This document shows positions 27,042 to 34,514 of a DNA stretch of 64,000 nt, one piece after another; the first letter of the stretch is position 1; every line of letters begins with the position of its first letter. A program made the position numbers and the translations under genes. The notes under the pieces are model-generated. The model searched no databases and was not told the DNA's origin. It saw only the letters and a list, made by a program, of their open reading frames with translations. The stretch is from Acidithiobacillus sulfurivorans (GTDB lineage: Bacteria > Pseudomonadota > Gammaproteobacteria > Acidithiobacillales > Acidithiobacillaceae), in the NCBI RefSeq assembly GCF_018853815.1, contig NZ_JAAOMP010000121.1, positions 59,358 to 123,357 of the forward strand, in the 5' to 3' direction.

Positions 27042-28343
27042 ATGAAAATGCGTGTACAGCTAGTGACGGCGCTTCCCCGCTGGGGGTCAGGATGGCTGGA
27101 AGCAATTCTGCTCCCCGCCCTGGGAATTGTGGTGGCCTGGACTCTGGATCCAGGAGATCCTCTGTTATTAAGGCAACCATTTCCATGGCTTCTGATCATT
27201 CCATTACTGATTGCGTTGCGATACGAGTTAATGCCGGCACTGCTTTCCGTCGCGATACTTGCCAGCACTTTGATCTGGCATGCGTATCCAGAGATACGGG
27301 GTCTGGAAATATTTGCAGGAACCGTACTGGTTATTCTCATTGCCTCAGAATATGCCGGATATTGGGCAAGACAAGAAGCGGGACGATCCTTGCAAGAGGA
27401 AATTACTGCCACCCGCTTTCGACAGTTATCCGATGATCTATATGTGACGCGAATTTCACAGGACCGCCTTGAACAAAGCCTGCTTTATCAGCCCATGTCG
27501 GTGCGGGGTGCCTTACTCGAAATCAAAAATCAGCTGGCACAAAAACAGGGACGTCTGGACACTGAACTTGCCTATAACACGCTTTATTTTTTAAACCAGC
27601 TGGTTGGGGTTCAGATAGCCAGTCTATATGATATCCAGGCGGGGCATCATTCTCCGCATTTAATTGCCGCATTTGGTAATGCGCAACCCTGGCAGGAGCA
27701 GGATCCCGTCCTCAGAGAATCCTTGAATAGTGGTGAAAGCCAGTCTCTGGCTGATCTGGAGATTACCCAGTTTCGCCATTATATCAGCGTACACACTCAC
27801 AGCAGCCGTAGTGGACAAAATTATGTGCTGACTATTGAGGAGATGTCTTTTTTCGCCATCAACAAAGAAAGCTTGCAAACTATAGAAGTCATTTTTCAGT
27901 ATCTTTGTACCTATGCTGAGTCTCTTGCTCAGGCTGCCCCCTTGTTACAAATATGGTCTGACTGTCCGCCAGAGTTTGCTACGGACTTCATGCAATTACA
28001 GAAGCTCGCTCAGCGGGTACCGCAAGTTGGCATGATGGTTCGTTATGATTTCCATAGCGGTCCGTGTGCTGAAAAGGTGTTGGAGTATCTGCAGCGTTTG
28101 CGTCGAGGGCTGGATGTCCTCTGGCTCCACAGAGATAAGGAGAAAATACAACTGATTGTATTATTACCTTTTGCAGGCAGTATGGCGGCAGAGGGTCATT
28201 TTCAGCGCATGCGGACTGAAAGCAGATTGCATTATGGCGAAGAATGGGAAAAAAGCTTTATTCACCATAAAATTTTCTCAATCAGCGCGCAGCATTGCGA
28301 AAAACAGATCAAACAATTGTTTGACCCAGAAGTGTCCATATGA
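27042..28343 (+). CDS. pelD: c-di-GMP receptor PelD
   Basis: PelD is an inner-membrane protein that switches Pel synthesis on when bound to c-di-GMP. The 433-residue protein starts with about four membrane segments (residues about 15-115), then a coiled linker, a GAF-type domain and a degenerate GGDEF domain. The inhibitory-site motif RxxD is present as Arg355-Gly-Leu-Asp358, in the position corresponding to Arg367/Asp370 of P. aeruginosa PelD. The GGDEF active-site motif itself is missing, so it should bind but not make c-di-GMP. Its stop overlaps the pelE start (ATGA). Confidence 0.9.
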   Translation: MKMRVQLVTALPRWGSGWLEAILLPALGIVVAWTLDPGDPLLLRQPFPWLLIIPLLIALRYELMPALLSVAILASTLIWHAYPEIRGLEIFAGTVLVILIASEYAGYWARQEAGRSLQEEITATRFRQLSDDLYVTRISQDRLEQSLLYQPMSVRGALLEIKNQLAQKQGRLDTELAYNTLYFLNQLVGVQIASLYDIQAGHHSPHLIAAFGNAQPWQEQDPVLRESLNSGESQSLADLEITQFRHYISVHTHSSRSGQNYVLTIEEMSFFAINKESLQTIEVIFQYLCTYAESLAQAAPLLQIWSDCPPEFATDFMQLQKLAQRVPQVGMMVRYDFHSGPCAEKVLEYLQRLRRGLDVLWLHRDKEKIQLIVLLPFAGSMAAEGHFQRMRTESRLHYGEEWEKSFIHHKIFSISAQHCEKQIKQLFDPEVSI

Positions 28344-29263
28344 ACTCATTCAGCAGCAACACATATCTGCTTATTTATGGTCTTTACTGGTTTCTCTGTC
28401 TTTTGACCAGCTATATGATCGTACTAAAAACCGGGCAATCAGTAGATAAAAAATTTCCTTTATTGCTGTTCGTCGTTATTGCATCGGTAATACCTTTATT
28501 TGGTCCAGTAGTCATACTGGTGTATGCCATTTTTTTGCGGGGTGTCGCATGGCGGCTCCATGAGCCCGAACTTGAGCCAATCAAACTGCCGCCGGTCATG
28601 CGTGACGTCAGGCTCACCACATCCACAGTAGCCCCTGGAAGTGTCGCCGCACGTCTTCGCCATTCCCGAGACCCGCGACAAAGATTGGCAGCTGTTTCCC
28701 AGATCGCCGAATCACAGTTTTTCAATCAGTCGCAATTGTTGCGCGGAGCACTATCAGACGATGCGGAAGAAGTTCGGTTGTTGGCCTATGCCGCTCTGGA
28801 TCGACGTGAACAGGAAAACACCGAATTACTGATACACTTGAATGCGCAACAAACACACGCCCACGAAGTGAGAACCTTACGGCGTATACAGGATTCCAGG
28901 CAATGGCTTTACTGGAACATCCACCACACGGAGGCCCGTGAAATGGCCACACCTTCATCGGTAGGCGAGTCGACAAAATGGGAGCCAGACTATTCAAACA
29001 TGGACCACGATTCTCCGTCCATGAAGCTGCTTATGGGTCTTCATCTACTGGAAACAGGCAAAGTAGATAAAGCCATTTCCGAGATGAAAAATGCCGAAGC
29101 AAAAAAGATTGCCAGCAGCATTGTTGCCCCACACCTTGCTTCGGCCTATTTTCGGAGCAGAAACATTGAGAAGATTTTCGATATTTACCGAGCACACCCA
29201 GAACTGAAACTTTCTCCAAGATACGGCCCCTCCTTTTCTTTTTGGACAGGAGGAAAGCCATGA
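28340..29263 (+). CDS. pelE: Pel inner-membrane protein PelE
   Basis: The 307-residue protein has two N-terminal membrane segments (residues about 7-25 and 37-60), followed by a soluble helical region. HEAT/TPR-like repeats are visible around residues 105-170 and 230-290. This is the expected PelE layout, a partner of PelD, PelF and PelG in the synthase complex. It overlaps pelD by ATGA, and its own TGA overlaps the pelF ATG (ATGA). Sequence alone is weakly conserved in this family, so position in the operon carries much of the call. Confidence 0.85.
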   Translation: MNSFSSNTYLLIYGLYWFLCLLTSYMIVLKTGQSVDKKFPLLLFVVIASVIPLFGPVVILVYAIFLRGVAWRLHEPELEPIKLPPVMRDVRLTTSTVAPGSVAARLRHSRDPRQRLAAVSQIAESQFFNQSQLLRGALSDDAEEVRLLAYAALDRREQENTELLIHLNAQQTHAHEVRTLRRIQDSRQWLYWNIHHTEAREMATPSSVGESTKWEPDYSNMDHDSPSMKLLMGLHLLETGKVDKAISEMKNAEAKKIASSIVAPHLASAYFRSRNIEKIFDIYRAHPELKLSPRYGPSFSFWTGGKP

Positions 29264-30762
29264 TTCCATTCCGGCAAGCCGATTCAGTAGACATTCTCCT
29301 GGTTCTGGAAGGCACCTTTCCCTATGTACGTGGCGGAGTATCCTCCTGGGTGAATCGTCTGATACTTGGATTTCCTGAATATCGCTTCGGGGTCATTTTT
29401 CTGGGCAGTACGATTGAGGATTATACGGCAAAGCCCTATGCACTTCCGGATAATATTCACTACTACGCCGAGTATTTTCTGTATGGAGCTAATGATCATT
29501 CCGGGAATAATCACCATTCAAAAGTCTCAACAAGCGAACTTTCTGCAGTTACAGATGCTCATCAGGAAATGAAAAAATGTCTCTCAAAATGTGAGTTTTG
29601 TGTTGATATCAGCCAGTATGGAAATGTTTTTAATATTTCTCAAAAAGCTTTTTTTGAAGACAGAAAAGTCTGGGACTATTTCATCGAATGCTACTCAGAA
29701 ATTCCTGACCAACCCTCTTTTGTAGACTACTTCTGGACGATACGTGGAATGCACGCCCCCCTCTGGTTTCTCCAGATGGCCATGCAAAACGCCCCGAGAT
29801 CTCGGATTATTCACTGTCCATCAACAGGTTATGCAGGATATCTTGGAGCTTTACTCAGCAAAGCCGGGGATATTCCACTGATCATTTCAGAGCATGGAAT
29901 TTATACCAAAGAAAGGCGCATTGATCTCATGCTTGCGCGTTGGATTCATGAGGACGAGGAATTCCTCCGTCAGGCCGGCCGAATCCACTATTTACGACAC
30001 TTGTGGATTCGCTTTTTTGAATTTATTGGGAGCCTGACCTATCAACAGGCGCAAAACATTATCAACTTGTATTCGGGTGTGGTCGAACTCCAGATCGCCG
30101 ATGGCGCAGATCAACAAAAATTAAGTACGATTCCCAACGGAATTCCGGTCGAAAATTTCATAAACTGTCGATTCTCTTATGCAGAACGTAAAAACATTGT
30201 TGCCTTGGTGGGTAGGGTGGTTCCTATCAAGGACATCAAAACCTTCATTCGAGCCGCGAAACTCATTCAACAAGCGGAAACAGATACACCTGAATTCTGG
30301 ATTGCCGGCCCCATTGAAGAGGATGATGAATATTATCAGGAATGCCTTTTATTAGTAGAGCATCTCGATTTGGGAGAAAAAGTCAAATTTCTGGGATATG
30401 TTCCGGTACAGGATGTTCTCAGCCAGGTACGTCTTACTGTTCTTAGCTCCATTAGTGAAGGTCTACCACTTTCTGTTCTTGAGAGTTTTGCTGCTGGAGT
30501 GCCTGTAGTAGCGACAGATGTTGGCTCCTGTCGTGAACTTATTTACGGAACCAGCAAAGAAGATAGTGCTGAACCGGCGGGAAAAATAGTACCTATAGCC
30601 AATCCTAAGGCATTGGCACAGGCAATTTCTTCTCTACTGAGAAATATCGATTTTTGGATGACCTGCAGTAACAATGCGATTGATAGAGTAGAAAAAAATT
30701 ATCGGGAGGAAGACATGTTTACAAGTTATCGTAACCTCTATCAAGCCGGGATGGCTAACTGA
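29260..30762 (+). CDS. pelF: Pel glycosyltransferase PelF
   Basis: PelF is the cytosolic GT4-type glycosyltransferase that polymerises Pel. The 500-residue protein starts IPFRQADSVDILLVLEGTFP, has the N-terminal family segment YVRGGVSSWVNRLI, and in its C-terminal domain VGRVVPIKDIKTFI and the EX7E motif in ISEGLPLSVLESFAAG. The ATG at 29260 is preferred over a TTG at 29242: AGGAGG lies 6 bases before it and it overlaps the pelE stop as ATGA. The proposed donor is a UDP-N-acetylhexosamine, which fits the epimerase at the operon end. Confidence 0.95.
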   Translation: MIPFRQADSVDILLVLEGTFPYVRGGVSSWVNRLILGFPEYRFGVIFLGSTIEDYTAKPYALPDNIHYYAEYFLYGANDHSGNNHHSKVSTSELSAVTDAHQEMKKCLSKCEFCVDISQYGNVFNISQKAFFEDRKVWDYFIECYSEIPDQPSFVDYFWTIRGMHAPLWFLQMAMQNAPRSRIIHCPSTGYAGYLGALLSKAGDIPLIISEHGIYTKERRIDLMLARWIHEDEEFLRQAGRIHYLRHLWIRFFEFIGSLTYQQAQNIINLYSGVVELQIADGADQQKLSTIPNGIPVENFINCRFSYAERKNIVALVGRVVPIKDIKTFIRAAKLIQQAETDTPEFWIAGPIEEDDEYYQECLLLVEHLDLGEKVKFLGYVPVQDVLSQVRLTVLSSISEGLPLSVLESFAAGVPVVATDVGSCRELIYGTSKEDSAEPAGKIVPIANPKALAQAISSLLRNIDFWMTCSNNAIDRVEKNYREEDMFTSYRNLYQAGMAN

Positions 30763-30764
30763 AC

Positions 30765-32141
30765 ATGGCCGGCATTGGATTTGAATTACGCAGGATTCTC
30801 AAACGCAGGACCTACTTTTCCTTACTACAGGCATACGGCTTCGCGGGAATTGTTTCTTCAGGGCCATGGTTGTTATCTATTTTTGGCATCCTGCTTCTGG
30901 GCTTTCTCGCAGTGAGCCAGAATGAACACAGCTCAGCAGTCATTGAGTTTCAGGTTTCAGTGACTTATCTGATCATGTCCTCACTGATTTTTACTGGCCC
31001 AGTTCAGTTGCTGTTTACCCGTTATATTGCCGACATGCTTTTTGCCCGGGAAAGAAAGACCGTTATATCCATCATCCTTATGATGATCGCCAGCACCTGT
31101 GCCCTCGGTGGCATTCTTGCCTACGTTATAGCGATCATGTTTTTTGCCAATACGCCTATTTTTTATCAGTTCTTGATGGGTACAGGCTTTGTAGAACTCT
31201 GCGGAGTATGGATTTTGACGATTATGGGAACCAGTCTCAAGGATTATAAAGCTCTGGTTTCTTGGTATCTGGTAGCCTATACAGTGATTGTACTCGCTGG
31301 CATCTATCTGGGTGCTGATCGAGGTCTGTATGGCTATTTGCTGGCTTTCGATCTCGGTCAGGGTATTTTGTTAATGAGCCTGGGTGCCATGGTTATTCGT
31401 CAATTTCCGGGCATGCTCAGCTTTCCAGGGAGTGTCCTCAGCACTCAGCGCATGTTCTGGTCTCTTACTTTGGTAGGACTATTTTTCAATGCTGCTGTCT
31501 GGGCAGACAAACTTTTGTTTTGGTTCACTCCAGACACCAGTGGCCTAGTTATAGGTCCGCTACGTGCCTCACCAATTTATGATGTACCCATTTTTCTTAG
31601 CTATCTCCTGATTGTACCAGGCCTGGCTATCTTTCTCTTTCGCCTTGAAACTGATTTTGTGGAAGCGTATGAAGCCTATAATCGTACCATTGTCGAAGGT
31701 GGAAATTATTCTGAACTCCTCATAGCCAAACAAGGGATGATCAATGCTACGAGAACCGGTTTATGGGATATTGCCAAGGTGCAAGGCATAACCGTCATAT
31801 TTGCCATCGCCTTTACTCCGCAAATACTCAGCTTACTGGGCTATCCCGTCAGCTATTCACGAATTTTCCAGTTTGATGTTATCGGCGTCAGTTTGCAACT
31901 TTTATTCATGAGCATTTTGAATGTTTATTTCTATATGGATTTACGTAGTCGCAGCGTTTTAATGACCTTAATCTTTTTTTTAGGAAATGTCATTTTTACC
32001 TGGTTAAGCTTACAGGGAGGCCCGTTTTTTTATGGTATGGGGTTCATGTTTTCTTTGTTTATTGCCGATACATTAGGACTTGTTTTGTTACAACGGGATT
32101 TACGCGACATCGACTTCATCACCTTCGTTAGATCTCAATAA
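30765..32141 (+). CDS. pelG: Pel inner-membrane transporter PelG
   Basis: PelG is a polytopic protein of the MOP/Wzx-like superfamily thought to move the polymer across the inner membrane together with PelD and PelE. The 458-residue protein opens with MAGIGFELRRILKRRTYFS, the typical family start, and contains about 12 hydrophobic segments. It follows pelF by 2 bp. The epimerase gene follows 22 bp downstream. No defects were seen. Confidence 0.94.
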   Translation: MAGIGFELRRILKRRTYFSLLQAYGFAGIVSSGPWLLSIFGILLLGFLAVSQNEHSSAVIEFQVSVTYLIMSSLIFTGPVQLLFTRYIADMLFARERKTVISIILMMIASTCALGGILAYVIAIMFFANTPIFYQFLMGTGFVELCGVWILTIMGTSLKDYKALVSWYLVAYTVIVLAGIYLGADRGLYGYLLAFDLGQGILLMSLGAMVIRQFPGMLSFPGSVLSTQRMFWSLTLVGLFFNAAVWADKLLFWFTPDTSGLVIGPLRASPIYDVPIFLSYLLIVPGLAIFLFRLETDFVEAYEAYNRTIVEGGNYSELLIAKQGMINATRTGLWDIAKVQGITVIFAIAFTPQILSLLGYPVSYSRIFQFDVIGVSLQLLFMSILNVYFYMDLRSRSVLMTLIFFLGNVIFTWLSLQGGPFFYGMGFMFSLFIADTLGLVLLQRDLRDIDFITFVRSQ

Positions 32142-32163
32142 ATTATAAAGGGCGTTAAATATC

Positions 32164-33099
32164 ATGAATTCAAAACAGCGTGCAGGAACCATTCTGGTGG
32201 TTGGTGGTGCTGGCTTCATCGGCTCCCACACGGTTGAACTTCTGCTTTCTGAAGGTTATTACGTCCGTGTCATGGATAATCTCTCCACCGGAAAAAGGGA
32301 TAATTTACCAGCAAGTCACGAACGTCTGGATTTTATATTTGGCGACATGACCAATCGAACGCTCCTGCATCAAGCCTGTGAAGGCGTGACCCATATATTG
32401 CATCTCGCCGCTCAAGTTTCCGTCATCAGAAGTCAGGAAGATCCTGTTTTTTCCTGTCAGCAGAACATTCTGGCTTATGTTGGCGTTCTCGAAGAGGCGC
32501 GGAAGCACCATGCGCGCTTTGTGTACGCATCTTCGGCAGCTGTATATGGCAACCCCGCAATACTGCCTCTGAATGAAGAGGAACCAGTCCTGCCAATTTC
32601 TCCTTACGGTATGGAAAAATATACCAATGAGTTATATGCAGACCTCTATGGCCGCATGCATCAACTTTCGCATTTAGGCTTACGTTATTTTAATGTTTAT
32701 GGCCCCCGGCAGGATCCCCAATCCCCCTATAGCGGGGTGATTTCCCGTTTTGTGGCCCAGGCGCTTTCCCAGCAGGCGCTGACCATTCGTGGTGATGGCA
32801 GCCAGGAACGAGATTTCATTCATGTCAAAGATGTTGCTCAGGCCAACGTGGCGGCTCTTACCGGAAAGGTGCAGGGAAGCATTAACATTGCCCGAGGAGA
32901 AGCGATTACCATTCTTAACCTGGCCAAAACTATCCAACAACTTGTCAGTGCGCCATCCAATATTGAATGGGTTCCACCCGTAGAAGGCGATATCCTCCGT
33001 TCCATTGCGGATAACGAGCGAATGCGCAAGCACTTATGCCAATCTTTCTGGTCTTTATCTGAAGGTATTCAGGATTTATTGCGGGCCCCGGTTATCTGA
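32164..33099 (+). CDS. NAD-dependent sugar-nucleotide epimerase, PelX/GalE-like
   Basis: The 311-residue extended short-chain dehydrogenase has the NAD motif GGAGFIGSHT, the active-site serine region YASSAAVYG and the catalytic pair in YGMEK. It resembles UDP-glucose/UDP-GlcNAc 4-epimerases (GalE, WcaG, PelX). It lies 22 bp after pelG, so it is probably the last gene of the pel operon. Some other species carry pelX here, where it converts UDP-GlcNAc to UDP-GalNAc for Pel synthesis. Whether this copy prefers GlcNAc or glucose substrates cannot be read from sequence. Confidence 0.88.
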   Translation: MNSKQRAGTILVVGGAGFIGSHTVELLLSEGYYVRVMDNLSTGKRDNLPASHERLDFIFGDMTNRTLLHQACEGVTHILHLAAQVSVIRSQEDPVFSCQQNILAYVGVLEEARKHHARFVYASSAAVYGNPAILPLNEEEPVLPISPYGMEKYTNELYADLYGRMHQLSHLGLRYFNVYGPRQDPQSPYSGVISRFVAQALSQQALTIRGDGSQERDFIHVKDVAQANVAALTGKVQGSINIARGEAITILNLAKTIQQLVSAPSNIEWVPPVEGDILRSIADNERMRKHLCQSFWSLSEGIQDLLRAPVI

Positions 33100-33156
33100 C
33101 CAGCGGCTATATGCAGTTGCTGGCTGACATACGCGCCCTGACGCCAAATCTCACGC

Positions 33157-33183
33157 AAAAAAAAAGCGCCGCAATTGCGGCGC
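33157..33183 (-). terminator. Intrinsic terminator of the cold-shock gene
   Basis: On the minus strand the perfect 7-bp stem GCGCCGC/GCGGCGC closes on an AATT loop and is followed by nine T residues. It lies 26 bp after the csp stop. The stem might also slow transcription arriving from the pel operon on the plus strand, but that direction lacks the T run. Confidence 0.9.
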
Positions 33184-33209
33184 CCTGGGCGATGATCATC
33201 CGCTAGGGA

Positions 33210-33413
33210 TTAGATCTCGCGCACGTCCTCAGCCTGCATGCCTTTGGGGCCGCGAACACTGTTGAACGATACACGTGCGCCTTCTGCCAGGGTCTTGAAG
33301 CCGCTGCCCTGAATGGCGGAATGATGCACGAATACATCTTCTTTACCATCTTCAGGAGTAATGAAACCGAAACCTTTACTATCGTTAAACCACTTTACTG
33401 TACCTGTTGCCAT
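33210..33413 (-). CDS. Cold-shock protein, CspA family
   Basis: The 67-residue protein is a single cold-shock domain with RNP1 KGFGFI and RNP2 DVFVH, so it binds single-stranded RNA or DNA. It starts [18 protein letters not shown] at 33413 is chosen because AGGAAG lies 9 bases upstream; a GTG 9 bases further up would sit on top of that Shine-Dalgarno. A 5' untranslated region of about 100 bases or more is possible, with TATGAT on the minus strand near 33515 as a candidate -10. A strong terminator follows. Confidence 0.96.
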   Translation of the reverse strand: MATGTVKWFNDSKGFGFITPEDGKEDVFVHHSAIQGSGFKTLAEGARVSFNSVRGPKGMQAEDVREI

Positions 33414-33526
33414 TTGATGCACTTCCTATTGCGTAAATTCGGACCACGTGTCCATTGGCGAGGATAAGGACTATTCTCGAGACATGCAAGGCATTTCGTA
33501 AAAATTTCGCGCCAAATCATACATTG

Positions 33527-33555
33527 TTGACGAAAACAGGGATTCTGACTAAGGT
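33527..33555 (+). promoter_or_regulatory. Candidate promoter of the dehydrogenase-FdhF-fdhD genes
   Basis: TTGACG (33527-33532) and TAAGGT (33550-33555) are separated by 17 bp and lie about 50 bp before the ATG at 33604. That ATG has a strong AAGGAGGT ribosome site. The -10 is a poor match, so the call is tentative. Confidence 0.35.
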
Positions 33556-33603
33556 TAGAACCAACCGTCCGGTATGTAGCTGCTGAAAAACAAGGAGGTC
33601 ACC

Positions 33604-34485
33604 ATGCAAGTGGGTTTCGTAGGATTGGGGCAAATGGGGTCGGGAATGGCAGCCAGGCTGCTCACTTCCGGATTAAATCTGAAGATATTTAACCGCTCTC
33701 CCGAGAAAATGCAGGCTCTTGTGGACCAAGGTGCAGCGGCCGCCAATAGCCTTAAGGACTTTGCCGATGTCGATGTGGTTTTCACCATGCTCGCTGATGA
33801 TCCCGCAGTGGCATCCCTGGTTCTGGAAGAAAAGGGTCTGCTCGCGCAGCTGCGGCCGGGTGCCGTGCATGTATCCTGCAGCACCATCAGCGTGGCACTT
33901 TCAGCACAACTGGCAGCAGCCCATGCCCAAGCTGGACAGGAGTATCTGTCCGCCCCGGTTTTCGGAAGACCCGATGCTGCAGCTGCTGGCAAGCTGTTCC
34001 TGGCCTTGGCAGGAAAACCGGAGATCATCTCCCGCCTGCAGCCGCTTTTTGATAGGATAGGCCAACGCAGCTTTGTGGTTGCAGATACACCCGAGAAGGC
34101 CAATCTGGTCAAACTCAGTGGTAATTTTCTGATAGCTTCGGTCATTGAGTCACTGGGTGAAGCCATGGCACTGGTGGAAAAAGGTGGCGTAGATCGGCAT
34201 GCCTATCTGGATTTGCTGACATCCAGCCTGTTCAATGTGCCTCTGTACAAAAACTATGGCGCACTGATTGCCGACCGGAAATTTACGCCACCAGGCTTTG
34301 CCGCGCCCTTGGGCCAAAAAGATATGCGTCTGGTTCTGGCAGCAGCGGAAAATCTGGATGTTCCACTGCCCCTAGCAAGCCTCTTGCGTGATCGTTTTAT
34401 TCGCCTTGCTGCGGAGGGCGGCGCCATCCGTGACTGGTCTGCCATTGGCGCATTGGCCGCGGAGGACGCCGGTCTTCTGTCCTGA
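33604..34485 (+). CDS. NAD(P)-dependent 3-hydroxyisobutyrate dehydrogenase family protein
   Basis: The 293-residue protein has the N-terminal Rossmann motif GFVGLGQMGSGMA, the family substrate segment SAPVFGRPDAA and the catalytic lysine region LVKLSGNFLIAS. It belongs to the beta-hydroxyacid dehydrogenase group, which includes glyoxylate/succinic semialdehyde reductases (GLYR), tartronate semialdehyde reductase and 3-hydroxyisobutyrate dehydrogenase. AAGGAGGT precedes the ATG. It lies 29 bp before the FdhF-like gene, so co-transcription is likely. The exact substrate is not readable. Confidence 0.88.
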   Translation: MQVGFVGLGQMGSGMAARLLTSGLNLKIFNRSPEKMQALVDQGAAAANSLKDFADVDVVFTMLADDPAVASLVLEEKGLLAQLRPGAVHVSCSTISVALSAQLAAAHAQAGQEYLSAPVFGRPDAAAAGKLFLALAGKPEIISRLQPLFDRIGQRSFVVADTPEKANLVKLSGNFLIASVIESLGEAMALVEKGGVDRHAYLDLLTSSLFNVPLYKNYGALIADRKFTPPGFAAPLGQKDMRLVLAAAENLDVPLPLASLLRDRFIRLAAEGGAIRDWSAIGALAAEDAGLLS

Positions 34486-34514
34486 AAGTGGTGATGCTTC
34501 ACAAGGAGAAAATC

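Noticed and set aside
33160..33184. Possible repeat of the tRNA-Met 3' end at the far side of the pel locus
   Set aside because: Only seven bases (AAGCGCC) match and they belong to the cold-shock terminator stem, so this is not a credible attachment site.
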